Below are positions 1-7,871 of a stretch of DNA of 64,000 bases, in pieces. The translations under genes were made by a program, and so were the position numbers. The stretch is from Kitasatospora papulosa (GTDB lineage: Bacteria > Actinomycetota > Actinomycetes > Streptomycetales > Streptomycetaceae): assembly GCF_000717245.1 (NCBI RefSeq), contig NZ_JNYQ01000012.1:62001-126000 (forward strand). Direction: 5' to 3'. The first letter of the stretch is position 1, and the number at the start of each line of letters is the position of its first letter. The notes under the pieces are model-generated. The model worked only from the letters and a program-made list of their open reading frames with translations, did not search any database and was not told the origin of the DNA.

Positions 1-2
1 CC

Positions 3-191
3 GACGAGTGGACGCGCTACGTGCGTACCCGCGCGGTCGACGGCTTCAACCTCCTGCCGCATCTGCTCCCGGCATCCGTCACCGACATCGTCGACACGCT
101 CGTGCCGGCACTCCAGGAGAGGGGCGTCTACCGCACCGCGTACCAGGGCACCACCCTGCGCGAACACCTCGGCCTTCCCTCCCTGGGGTGA
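3..191 (+). CDS. NtaA/SnaA/DszA-family FMN-dependent monooxygenase, C-terminal fragment
   Basis: Only the last 62 codons lie in the window, read in the frame beginning at base 3 and ending at TGA 189-191. The fragment contains DGFNLLPHLLP followed by a helix (VDTLVPALQERG) and ends YQGTTLREHLGLPSLG. This is the typical C-terminus of class C flavin-dependent monooxygenases (nitrilotriacetate monooxygenase, DszA, SnaA), which use FMNH2 from a partner reductase. The substrate cannot be inferred. It converges with the S15-type hydrolase at 316, and a strong hairpin lies between them. Confidence 0.8.
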   Translation, partial: DEWTRYVRTRAVDGFNLLPHLLPASVTDIVDTLVPALQERGVYRTAYQGTTLREHLGLPSLG

Positions 192-250
192 GAACGGCAG
201 GGCCCTGAGAGGGCCGGCACCGGTCGGCGGGGGCACGCGCGCGGGCCCGC

Positions 251-298
251 GCCGTCCGGGGTTCCCGGGGGAGTGGTCCGGGAACCCCGGCGGACGGC
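251..298. terminator. Bidirectional terminator-like hairpin
   Basis: The left arm at 251-268 and right arm at 278-298 pair as GGGGTTCCCGG/CCGGGAACCCC, extended by GCCGTCC/GGACGGC with a small bulge. It sits between two convergent genes (stops at 191 and 316), so it probably serves both. Confidence 0.65.
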
Positions 299-315
299 GC
301 CGGTCCGCGCGAGCG

Positions 316-2187
316 TCAGAGGCGGCCTCCCGGAACTACCGTGAACGTACCGGGACCGGCCGGCAGCGGAACCGTGTACCGGAGCAGATAGGTGTCCAGA
401 TACGGTGACCGGGCCCCTCCCGTGGCGATGTCGTCGGCAGGGTCGTCCAGGGCCAGCCCGAGCCGTGCTCCCTCGACCCGGATCGTCCCGCCGGAAGGAG
501 TGTCACGCCACGAGCCGGTCCGGATCGACCCGATCTCCACCGCCAGGACGTGCCCTGCCGCGAGGGTCCAGTCCGTCGCCTTGAGATCGACGGAGAGCTT
601 CCCCGTCCTCAGCAGCGAGACCTGTTCGTCGAACATGACCGCCGTGCCGTCGGGGGCGACGTCGTACAGCTTGAGCATCACGTTGCCCTCTCCCCGTGCG
701 GTCAGGGAGACGCGCGGGGTGCCGGTGACCCGCACGGCCTTCTCGAGCGCTTCGGACCACACGAAGAAGCTCGACGTGACCGCTCCGGGCCGTGGGAGCC
801 GCGCCTGTTTTTCGGCAAGCCCCTTCGGCGCCGCCGGGTCGATCGCGGGCGCGTTCTCCAGGTCCCAGTCGCCCGAGGGCTCCACACGTTCCCGGGGCGC
901 CTGCCCGTCGGGTCCGACGAGGCCGGCGATCGAGGAGAGGCCGCCGTCGTCCACGTACGATCCGCCACCGAGGGAGATCGACACGGAGCGCTCCACGGCG
1001 GGCCAGGTCTTCTGGGCCCGCCACGCGCCGGTGGAGTCCTCGACGGAGTAGGCCGGGTAGCGGACGGCCGGCCTGACGCCCTTGAGGTACTGGTCGTAGA
1101 AGGAGAGGGTCTCGTCGTACCAGCCCTCACGTCCCATCGCGAGGCGGCCGTCGCCGGTGCGGTCCCCGCCCCGGACGTGCTCCCACTGGCCGACCCAGCC
1201 GCGCTCGGGGCCCTTGTGGTTGTCGAGGTACTCCTGCATCTCCTCGGGCTTGGTGTTGTTCTCGATGAAGCCCTGGGTCACGAAGAGGGGGGTGTCCGTG
1301 CCCCTGGCGGCCTTCGCCAGGTCCCGTGAGGTCCAGAACGGGTCGTGCTGGTCGGCGATCCGGTACCCCGCCGAGTTCTCCGTGAGGCACTCGGGATGGG
1401 CTTCCTCGTAACGCGAGTTGGCCAGGTAACGCGCGTCGTCGTCCGGCAGCTGGTCCAGCGTGGCGATCGAGTTGTAGGCGTTGGCGGTGCCCGTGACGTT
1501 CGGGCGGGGCACGCCGTTCGAGTAGATGTACTGGTACATGTCCCACAGCGGCTCCTGGGCGACGACGGCCTTGAGAGCACGCTGGTCCAGGTTGTTGCCG
1601 ATGAGGCCCGTCACGGCGTCGTAGGACTTGCCGTACAGGCCCACCGCGCCCGTGGACCAGGGCTGCTTCGCCGCCCAGTCGATCGCCGCCTTCACGTCGG
1701 CCTGTTCACCGGGGCCGCCCCAGTCGAGGCAGCCGGTGGAGCCGCCGAAGCCGCGCAGGTCGACCATCACGAAGGCGTAGCCCTGGTCGAACAGGTCGGT
1801 GCCCTCGATGAAGTCCTGGAACCGGGCCGAGGGGCCGGTATGTGACCATCCCTCGGCACCTGACTGCCCGGAGTGCCCGAAGTACGGGCCGACGGACAGG
1901 ATGACGGGCACCTCGGCCTTCCGCGGAAGCCCCTCGGGAAGCAGCACGTCCGCGTGCAGTTCGGTGCCGGAGCGGTCCGAGGACGGGAAGTAGTGCTGCG
2001 TCCAGAGCGAGCCCTCCGGGACGCGGTCGTTCTCCTCGTGGGTGACGGGGTCGGTCGCGGTGGCCACCTGGGGACCCCGCGCCGCGGCCGGCCCGGAGGC
2101 GGCTGCGGGGGCGGCGAGGAGTCCGGCCGACGCGAGGACGGTGACGAGTGCTGAGGCGGCCCATCCGGCCGTTCGACGTGCTCTCAC
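316..2187 (-). CDS. Secreted CocE/NonD-family (S15-type) alpha/beta hydrolase
   Basis: This 623-aa protein has an N-terminal signal peptide (Arg-rich start, then a hydrophobic stretch at about 8-30 ending APAAA). The X-Pro dipeptidyl-peptidase/CocE alpha/beta-hydrolase domain follows, then the family's jelly-roll C-terminal domain from about residue 430. The nucleophile is Ser188 in GLYGKSYDAV, and a candidate catalytic His is in GQWEHVRGG. I chose the GTG at 2187 because GGGAG lies 6 nt upstream. An ATG overlapping it is out of frame, and longer in-frame starts would put about 38 non-conserved residues before the signal peptide. Likely an exported acyl or peptidyl hydrolase; the substrate is unknown. 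Confidence 0.82.
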   Translation of the reverse strand: MRARRTAGWAASALVTVLASAGLLAAPAAASGPAAARGPQVATATDPVTHEENDRVPEGSLWTQHYFPSSDRSGTELHADVLLPEGLPRKAEVPVILSVGPYFGHSGQSGAEGWSHTGPSARFQDFIEGTDLFDQGYAFVMVDLRGFGGSTGCLDWGGPGEQADVKAAIDWAAKQPWSTGAVGLYGKSYDAVTGLIGNNLDQRALKAVVAQEPLWDMYQYIYSNGVPRPNVTGTANAYNSIATLDQLPDDDARYLANSRYEEAHPECLTENSAGYRIADQHDPFWTSRDLAKAARGTDTPLFVTQGFIENNTKPEEMQEYLDNHKGPERGWVGQWEHVRGGDRTGDGRLAMGREGWYDETLSFYDQYLKGVRPAVRYPAYSVEDSTGAWRAQKTWPAVERSVSISLGGGSYVDDGGLSSIAGLVGPDGQAPRERVEPSGDWDLENAPAIDPAAPKGLAEKQARLPRPGAVTSSFFVWSEALEKAVRVTGTPRVSLTARGEGNVMLKLYDVAPDGTAVMFDEQVSLLRTGKLSVDLKATDWTLAAGHVLAVEIGSIRTGSWRDTPSGGTIRVEGARLGLALDDPADDIATGGARSPYLDTYLLRYTVPLPAGPGTFTVVPGGRL

Positions 2188-2429
2188 ATGCTTCTCCCGG
2201 CTCGGTGGGTACGGGGTTTCGCAGTGGTGCGGGCCGAGCAGCGGCCCCGGCACGTCCGGTGGACGCCAAGCCGGTCGCGTACGTCCGCGGAGCTGGATCA
2301 CCGCCGCGCACAGGAACCGGAGCCGACGGCGCAGGAGTCTAGGATCACTCCGGCCGCGCTACAACAGCCCGACGTGTCTTCGGTGTTACCGATGTGACCG
2401 GCGGGTGCTCCGCGGTGCGCTCGACGGTC

Positions 2430-2457
2430 CACCCGGTGGTGCCCACCCGGTGGTGCC
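2430..2457. repeat. Two tandem copies of a 14-bp unit in a 300-bp intergenic gap
   Basis: CACCCGGTGGTGCC occurs twice back to back (2430-2443, 2444-2457). It lies in the gap (2188-2488) between the S15-type hydrolase start and the S51 pseudogene. I see nothing else in that gap: no ORF with recognisable family features, no iron box and no convincing sigma-70 promoter. Confidence 0.6.
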
Positions 2458-2488
2458 CGCGCCGTGGCCGCACCACTACGGTGCGCGG

Positions 2489-2712
2489 ATGCGTATGTAC
2501 CTCTCTTCGTTCCGGACCGGGGACCGGCCGGAGGAAATGCTTGCGCTGCTGACCCGCCCCGCCCCCACGGCCGAGGTCGCCGTCGTCGCCAACGCGGTCG
2601 ACGCGCTGCCGGCCGAAGAGCGCCGAGCGGCCGTCGAGCGGGAGTCCGCCCCGCGCGACGGCCAGGCCCTCGTGATCGACGGGGACCGCCGCCCCCGCGT
2701 GTGCCGAGGCGG
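2489..2712 (+). pseudogene. Peptidase S51 (dipeptidase E-like) remnant with an internal deletion
   Basis: From ATG 2489 the frame gives MRMYLSSFRTGDRPEEMLAL, then VAVVANAVDALPAEERRAAV. This matches the start of Streptomyces peptidase E/S51 proteins (class I glutamine amidotransferase-like fold). About 50 residues in, the frame jumps directly to PRDGQALVIDGDRRPRV, which resembles the family's extreme C-terminus. The central roughly 150 residues, including the nucleophile Ser region, are gone. No stop follows; the frame runs into the convergent VOC gene. I read it as a decayed gene with a large in-frame deletion, judged from memory of the family rather than an alignment. Confidence 0.6.
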
Positions 2713-2715
2713 GGA

Positions 2716-3063
2716 TCACCGGTGGCTCAGCACATTGACCACGGTGCCGTCGGGGTCAAGGACCAAGAACCGGCGCACCCCCCACTCCTCGTCCCGCAAC
2801 GGGTACACGATGTCCGCGCCGCTCTCCCGCATCACCGCGTACGCGGCGTCCACGTCGTCGACCTCGATGCTGATGTCGGGCACGACCGGTGCGCTCCGGT
2901 CATGGCTCGTCAACGTCACCTGCGCGGTGGGACAGGAGGAGGACGCGAGGGTCATGACCCATCCCTGGTTCATGACCTCCTCGAATCCGAGGAGTCCGTA
3001 GAAGTCCCGGCTCTCCTCCATGGCCTCCGAGCGGATGTCGGGCACGACCCGGCGGACGGGCAT
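2716..3063 (-). CDS. VOC (glyoxalase/bleomycin-resistance) family protein
   Basis: This 115-aa protein has the vicinal-oxygen-chelate beta-alpha-beta-beta-beta fold. The N-terminal half has DFYGLLGFEEVMNQGWVM and the C-terminal half has ISIEVDDVDAAYAVM followed by GVRRFLVLDPDGTVVNVLSH. The start ATG at 3063 is preceded by AGGAG. The frame stays open upstream, but that stretch is low-complexity and unlike the family. Members include dioxygenases, glyoxalases and binding proteins; nothing here fixes which. Confidence 0.85.
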   Translation of the reverse strand: MPVRRVVPDIRSEAMEESRDFYGLLGFEEVMNQGWVMTLASSSCPTAQVTLTSHDRSAPVVPDISIEVDDVDAAYAVMRESGADIVYPLRDEEWGVRRFLVLDPDGTVVNVLSHR

Positions 3064-3167
3064 GGGCGGCTCCTGCGCAGGGGAGGGCGGACGCGTTCGC
3101 GGCTGCCCTCGGAACGGTGCGGACGTGAAGACCCGCCGGACCGGCGCCAACGGTAGCCTGTCCGATC

Positions 3168-3605
3168 ATGACGCGTGCCTGGATCCTGCCGATGTCGCTC
3201 GTGCTGAGCGGTGTACTCGTCGCGACCGCGCAGGTCCGTGACGGGTCGCCCGTCCTCGCCGTGGTGCTGCTCCTGGTGTTCGCCGTTCTCGCCTGGCTGT
3301 ACTCACCGCTGGCGTTCCCGCGCTCGATCGGCGCGGTGGAGGCACAACGCCGCAGCGCGGCCGACGGCAGGCCCGTCGTCTACTGGCGGGCCGGGTGCGT
3401 GTACTGCCTTCGCCTGCGGATCCGGCTGGGCAGGGACGCCCGCCGGTCGCACTGGGTCGACATCCGGCGCGACCCGGCCGGAGCGGCGGAGGTGAGGGCG
3501 GCCAACGGCGGTGACGAGACGGTCCCCACGGTCGTGGTGGCGGGCCGGCCGCACGTCAACCCCGATCCCGCGTGGGTGCGAGGACAGCTGCCGCCGTCCG
3601 CCTGA
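3168..3605 (+). CDS. Membrane-anchored glutaredoxin/mycoredoxin-like protein
   Basis: The 145-aa protein has two N-terminal membrane segments (about 4-21 and 28-46). A thioredoxin-fold domain then carries a CVYC redox motif (Cys77, Cys80) and the cis-Pro motif TVPTV (about 118-122). It probably reduces mixed disulfides with mycothiol or other thiols at the inner face of the membrane. Similar membrane-tethered mycoredoxin-like proteins are common in actinobacteria. It is a single gene, convergent with the fused permease and separated from it by a hairpin. Confidence 0.78.
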   Translation: MTRAWILPMSLVLSGVLVATAQVRDGSPVLAVVLLLVFAVLAWLYSPLAFPRSIGAVEAQRRSAADGRPVVYWRAGCVYCLRLRIRLGRDARRSHWVDIRRDPAGAAEVRAANGGDETVPTVVVAGRPHVNPDPAWVRGQLPPSA

Positions 3606-3653
3606 GGGGCGTTCGGATGTCCCGTGTGCCGCCGGGGACGACGGACGCCGGGA

Positions 3654-3680
3654 CGGCCCTCGGTGGGGAACCGAGGGCCG
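3654..3680. terminator. Bidirectional hairpin terminator
   Basis: Perfect 11-bp stem CGGCCCTCGGT/ACCGAGGGCCG with a 5-nt loop. It lies between the convergent stops at 3605 and 3693. Confidence 0.8.
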
Positions 3681-3692
3681 CCCCGACGTTGC

Positions 3693-5759
3693 TCAACGCC
3701 TCGTGCGGACCAGCAGGTAGAGGAAGTACGGCGCACCGATGAGGGCCGTCATCAAGCCCGCACCGAGCTGCGCCGGGGCGATCACCGTACGTCCCGCGAG
3801 ATCGGCGAGGCACACCAGCGCCGCTCCCAGGAGGAGCGCGACCGGTACCACCCGCACGTGCCGACGGCCGACCAGGGCGCGTGCGGCGTGCGGCGCGACC
3901 AGCCCGACGAAGGCGATCGTCCCCGCCGCCGCCACGGCGGTGGCGGCGAGCAGCACGGCCATGACGAGCAGGCCGAGCCGTGCCCGGGGGAGCCCCATAC
4001 CGAGCAGCCTGGGGGTGTCCTCGTCGAGTGCGACGAGGTCCAGTTCCCGGCGACGGACCACGGCCAGGACGATGCCGACGGCGAGCACGACGGCCACCGG
4101 GACCACATCGGGCATGTTCCGCCCGTATGTCGAACCGGACAGCCAGGTGAGGGCCTTCGTCGTGTCGAACGGGTCGCTGAGCACGATGACCAGGCTGATC
4201 AGCGCCGCCGCTGCGGCGGAGACCCCGACGCCCAGCAGGACCAGCCTGTTCTGCTGGAAGCCGCCCCGCGCGGCCAGCCCGAACACGAACGTGGCGGTGA
4301 CCGCGGCACCGCCGAAGGCGGCGCCCGCGATCTCCCACGAGCCGGGGGACTGCACGGTGGTCACCAGGAGGACGGCGCCGAGTCCGGCGCCTCCGGAGAC
4401 GCCCAGGACACCTGGCTCCGCGAGCGGGTTGCGGGTGACGGCCTGCACCAGGGTGCCGGACAGCGCGAGCGCACCGCCGGCGAGGAGCGCGGCCGACACC
4501 CTGGGCACCCGGGTGTCGAGGACGAACGTGACGACCCTGCCGGACCTGCCCTGCGCCCAGTTCATGACGTCGCCGAGCAGCAGCTTCGAGTCGCCCAGCA
4601 GGACGGCCGCGAAGAGCACGCCCACCAGGACGACTGCCAGAACGGCCACGGTGACCAGGAACGCCGTCCGGCCGGGGATCCGCAGCCGGTCGGGTGCCTC
4701 GGCCGAGGCGGTGTCACGGAGGCGCAACGCCATGACGACGAGGAACACTCCGCCGACCACGGTGGTGACGACCCCGGTCGGTACCTCCACGGCGGTGTCG
4801 GCGGGCACGACGGCCCGCAGCAGGACGTCCGAGCCGAGCACGAGCGCGGCACCGACGAGTCCCGTGACCGGGAGGCTCACCCGGGAACGGACGAGCCCCC
4901 GGAACCGGCGGGTGAGGGGCCGGACGAGTGCGGGTGCGCAGAGTCCGACGAAGCCGATCGGGCCGGCGAGCGTGACCGCCGCGGCGGAGAGCAGGGTCGC
5001 GACCACGACGGTGGTGACCCGGGTCCCGCGCACGGGGACCCCCAGTCCCCGGGCGGCGTCGTCGCCCAGTGTCAGGGCGTCGATGCGGCGGGCGAGGAGC
5101 ATCAGCCCCGCCAGGCCGGCCACCACGACCGGCGCCATCCGGACGACGGCGTCGAAACCGTTCTGGCCGACGCTTCCCTGGTTCCAGCTGTACAGGCCCT
5201 CGGTCTCCTGGGGGAAGAGGAGGAGCAACGCCTCGGTCACCGCGCTGAGTCCGAGGGCGAGCGCGGTGCCCGCCAGGACGAGCCGCACGGTGCCCTTGCC
5301 CAGTCCGGACAGGCCGAGCACGACCGCCGCGGCGGCGAGGCCGCCGACGAACGCCGCGCCGGACGAGGCGAGGAGCGGGAGGGAGACGCCGGTGACGGCG
5401 ACGATCCCGAGTGCCAGGTAGGACCCGGCGTTCACGGCGAGGGTGTCCGGCGAGGCGAGCACGTTGCGGCTGACCGCCTGCAGGGCGGCGCCGGCCGTGC
5501 CGAGTGCCACGCCGACGAGGACGGCGGCCACCATCCTCGGGAGCCGGGACGCGATGACGACGGAGGAGTCCCCGGCCGCCGCGTTCCCGGTGAGCGCGTC
5601 CCAGACCTCGGACCCGCCGACGTCCGCGGTGCCCTGCGTGATGTCGACGGCGGCGAGGACCACGACCAGCAGCACGAGCGTGGCCGTCACGGCGACCGCG
5701 CCCGTCGTGGCCGCGACGGACCGGTCACGGCCGGCCACGGTCTTCTCGATGACGGCCAC
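3693..5759 (-). CDS. Ferric-siderophore ABC permease, two FecCD domains fused in one chain
   Basis: The 688-aa polytopic membrane protein is about twice the length of a FecCD permease. The first unit spans about 25-350 and the second about 365-688. Each half carries the family landmarks: RLPR/RVPR near the start, ALQAVSRNVLASPD and LVQAVTRNPLAEPG, and the coupling-helix regions GFVGLCAPALVR and AFVGLVAPHAAR. The fusion can supply the whole pore, as FhuB does in E. coli. It is the last gene of the ATPase, lipoprotein, permease operon and starts (GTG) 6 nt after the lipoprotein stop. It probably imports ferric hydroxamates alongside CchCDEF. Confidence 0.92.
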   Translation of the reverse strand: MAVIEKTVAGRDRSVAATTGAVAVTATLVLLVVVLAAVDITQGTADVGGSEVWDALTGNAAAGDSSVVIASRLPRMVAAVLVGVALGTAGAALQAVSRNVLASPDTLAVNAGSYLALGIVAVTGVSLPLLASSGAAFVGGLAAAAVVLGLSGLGKGTVRLVLAGTALALGLSAVTEALLLLFPQETEGLYSWNQGSVGQNGFDAVVRMAPVVVAGLAGLMLLARRIDALTLGDDAARGLGVPVRGTRVTTVVVATLLSAAAVTLAGPIGFVGLCAPALVRPLTRRFRGLVRSRVSLPVTGLVGAALVLGSDVLLRAVVPADTAVEVPTGVVTTVVGGVFLVVMALRLRDTASAEAPDRLRIPGRTAFLVTVAVLAVVLVGVLFAAVLLGDSKLLLGDVMNWAQGRSGRVVTFVLDTRVPRVSAALLAGGALALSGTLVQAVTRNPLAEPGVLGVSGGAGLGAVLLVTTVQSPGSWEIAGAAFGGAAVTATFVFGLAARGGFQQNRLVLLGVGVSAAAAALISLVIVLSDPFDTTKALTWLSGSTYGRNMPDVVPVAVVLAVGIVLAVVRRRELDLVALDEDTPRLLGMGLPRARLGLLVMAVLLAATAVAAAGTIAFVGLVAPHAARALVGRRHVRVVPVALLLGAALVCLADLAGRTVIAPAQLGAGLMTALIGAPYFLYLLVRTRR

Positions 5760-5765
5760 GGTGTG

Positions 5766-6749
5766 CTACTTCGTCAGCGCGTCGACGAGGGAGTCGATGT
5801 ACGCCTCCATGGAGCGGGGACCACCGAACATCCAGACACCGTCGGGCAGTCGGTGCACGTCACCGGCCTTCACGAACGGCAGCGACTTCCACACGGCGTT
5901 CTTGGCGAGCGGGCCGGCGAAGGCGTCACCGTCGGCGTCGTTCGCGACGTAGGTGAACTGGACGTCGCCGAGACCCGTGAGGCCCTCGACATCGGTGGTG
6001 GCGAGGCCGTAGCTCTCGTCGCCCTTCAGGGTCCAGGCGTTCTTCAGACCGAGCTTCTCGTTGACCGCGCCGAGGAGGGAACCGCCGGTGTAGGCGCGGA
6101 CGGACACCTGGTTCGACGCGACGTAACCGTCGGCGGAGGCGATCTCGGCGCCGCCGAGGCCGGCGTCCGCGAGGGCCTTCTTCCCCTCGGCCACGCTCGT
6201 GTCGAAGTCCTTCTTGAGGGCGGCCGACTCGGACTCCTTGCCCGTGGCCTTCGCGATGAGGTCGAGGCCCTCCGTCATCGTGCCGATCTGGTCGGCGGCG
6301 TCGGCCGACGTGATCTCGATGACGGGCGCGACCTTGCGAAGCTGCTTCACGACGGCGGGCGAGAGGTCGCTGGTGGCGACCACGAGATCGGGAGCGAGCG
6401 CCGCCACGGTGTCGATGCTCGGCTCGCCGCGGGTACCGATGTCCTTCGGGGACCCGGTGAGCGGTGCCGCGGTGTTCCACGCGGTGTAGCCCTTCACGTC
6501 CGCGACGCCCACGGGGTCCACTCCGAGCGCGACCAGGTCCTCGACGACGTTCCACTCGGTGGCGACGACCTTGGTCGCCGGGCCGTCGAGGGTCACCTTC
6601 GTGCCCTTGGCGTCGGTCAGGGTGATCTTCTCGGCGGGCTTGCCCGAAGCGGCGGATGCGTCGTCGGAGGACGGCTCGGTGGTCCCGCAGGCGGCCAGGG
6701 AGAGGGCGGCGACGGCGACGGCGGCCGTGGTGAGGAGGTGGCGTCTCAT
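5766..6749 (-). CDS. Ferric-siderophore-binding lipoprotein
   Basis: This 327-aa protein has a lipoprotein signal ending LSLAAC with lipidated Cys21, then a class III (FecB/FhuD-type) periplasmic-binding fold. The landmarks are KVVATEWNVVEDLVALGV, APDLVVATSDL and the C-terminal VYGGPR-like WMFGGPRSMEAYIDSLVDAL. It captures the iron complex outside the membrane for the downstream fused permease. ATG 6749 is used because it begins the signal peptide and overlaps the ATPase stop by 4 nt (ATGA). The frame runs further upstream, but there it overlaps the ATPase gene. Confidence 0.92.
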   Translation of the reverse strand: MRRHLLTTAAVAVAALSLAACGTTEPSSDDASAASGKPAEKITLTDAKGTKVTLDGPATKVVATEWNVVEDLVALGVDPVGVADVKGYTAWNTAAPLTGSPKDIGTRGEPSIDTVAALAPDLVVATSDLSPAVVKQLRKVAPVIEITSADAADQIGTMTEGLDLIAKATGKESESAALKKDFDTSVAEGKKALADAGLGGAEIASADGYVASNQVSVRAYTGGSLLGAVNEKLGLKNAWTLKGDESYGLATTDVEGLTGLGDVQFTYVANDADGDAFAGPLAKNAVWKSLPFVKAGDVHRLPDGVWMFGGPRSMEAYIDSLVDALTK

Positions 6750-7651
6750 GAGGTGGTGCTGAGCCTTTCGGATCTGGAGTGGTGGCGGCCGATCGCGCGG
6801 GTGCGCAGGCTGCCGGTGGCGGGGTCGGTGTCCACGTCGATGCGGATGCCGTAGACGTCCGAGAGAAGGCCGGGTGTGAACACGTCCTCGGGCACGCCGT
6901 CGGCGACGACGCGTCCCGCGTGCAGCAGCGCGACGCGGTCGGCGACGGCGGCCGCCTGGTCGAGGTCGTGGAGGACGACGCCCACGGCGATCCCGTGGTC
7001 GTCGGCGAGATCGCGGATCAGGTCGAGGAGTTCGACCTGGTAACGCAGGTCGAGATAGGTGGTCGGTTCGTCCAGGAGCAGGACGCCTGTCTCCTGCGCG
7101 AGACAGCTGGCGAGCCACACCCGTTGGAGCTGGCCACCGGAGAGCTGGTCGACGCCCCGGGCCGCGAGGTCCTCCACACCGGTGAGGCGCAGCGCCCGGT
7201 CCACGGCGGCGGTGCCACGGGGATCCGGGCGACCCCAGCGGCCCCGGTGGGGGTAGCGGCCGAAGTCGACCACGTCCCGCACGGTGAGTCCGCCCGGCGT
7301 CGACCGCGACTGCGTCAGGAGGGCCACGCGGCGCGCGAACTCGCGGGCGCCGAGCGCGAAGCCGTCCTCGGCCGCGTCCGTTCCGGCGTCGACCGTGAGC
7401 GAGCCGGTCCGCGCGCTCTGCAGCCGGGCCAGCGTGCGCAACAGGGTCGACTTCCCGCTGCCGTTGGGGCCCACGAGGGCGGTCACCTCGGCGGGCCGCA
7501 GCGTGAGGGCCGCCCCGTGGACGACATCGACGCGGCCGTACGCCACGGTCACGCCGTCGGCGGACAGCCCGTGGCCGCGCCTGGGCGGCCCGACGGCGGA
7601 CACAGGGGTGCCCACAGCCGTGGAAGTGCTCTCACCAGCTCTCATGGGCAT
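6746..7651 (-). CDS. Ferric-siderophore ABC transporter ATPase
   Basis: FecE/FhuC-type ATPase of 301 aa. It has Walker A GPNGSGKST (61-69), a Q-loop in VALLTQSRS, signature LSGGQLQRVW, Walker B VLLLDEP and H-loop VVLHDLD. It is the first gene of the second importer operon. Two in-frame ATGs exist (7651 and 7645), and neither has a clear Shine-Dalgarno sequence. An iron box overlaps the first, so a leaderless or very short-leader transcript repressed directly by DmdR/IdeR is plausible. Confidence 0.92.
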   Translation of the reverse strand: MPMRAGESTSTAVGTPVSAVGPPRRGHGLSADGVTVAYGRVDVVHGAALTLRPAEVTALVGPNGSGKSTLLRTLARLQSARTGSLTVDAGTDAAEDGFALGAREFARRVALLTQSRSTPGGLTVRDVVDFGRYPHRGRWGRPDPRGTAAVDRALRLTGVEDLAARGVDQLSGGQLQRVWLASCLAQETGVLLLDEPTTYLDLRYQVELLDLIRDLADDHGIAVGVVLHDLDQAAAVADRVALLHAGRVVADGVPEDVFTPGLLSDVYGIRIDVDTDPATGSLRTRAIGRHHSRSERLSTTS

Positions 7652-7669
7652 TAGGTTAGCCTGCCCTTA
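7651..7669 (-). promoter_or_regulatory. Iron box (DmdR/IdeR operator) of the second importer operon
   Basis: TTAGGTTAGCCTGCCCTTA matches the Streptomyces iron-box consensus TTAGGTTAGGCTCACCTAA at 15 of 19 positions. It touches the ATPase start codon, so repressor binding would block transcription initiation when iron is plentiful. Confidence 0.8.
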
Positions 7670-7799
7670 CGCGCCTTCGAACCGCGGCCCCGGCCCCGGG
7701 AGCCGTCGGGCTCTCCCCGCAGGCACGCGCCGAGGGTGAACGCCCGGCATGCCGATCCGTGGCGACGCCGGTGTGCGTGACGTCCGCGGCGCATACGGA

Positions 7800-7837
7800 T
7801 CGTCGGCCTCCCGGGGACGGTCCCGGGAGGCCGACGA
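7800..7837 (-). terminator. Terminator of the cchA formyltransferase gene
   Basis: Perfect 16-bp stem (TCGTCGGCCTCCCGGG, loop GACGGT, CCCGGGAGGCCGACGA), 34 nt past the cchA stop. It insulates cchA from the importer operon further along the same strand. Confidence 0.85.
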
Positions 7838-7871
7838 GGTGATCCGTGAGGCGAACGCGCCCGCGGGTGTG

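Noticed and set aside
3624..6854. A 1076-codon plus-strand open frame opposite the importer operon
   Set aside because: It is a low-complexity Gly/Asp/Arg shadow of the permease and lipoprotein genes, which carry clear family motifs on the minus strand.
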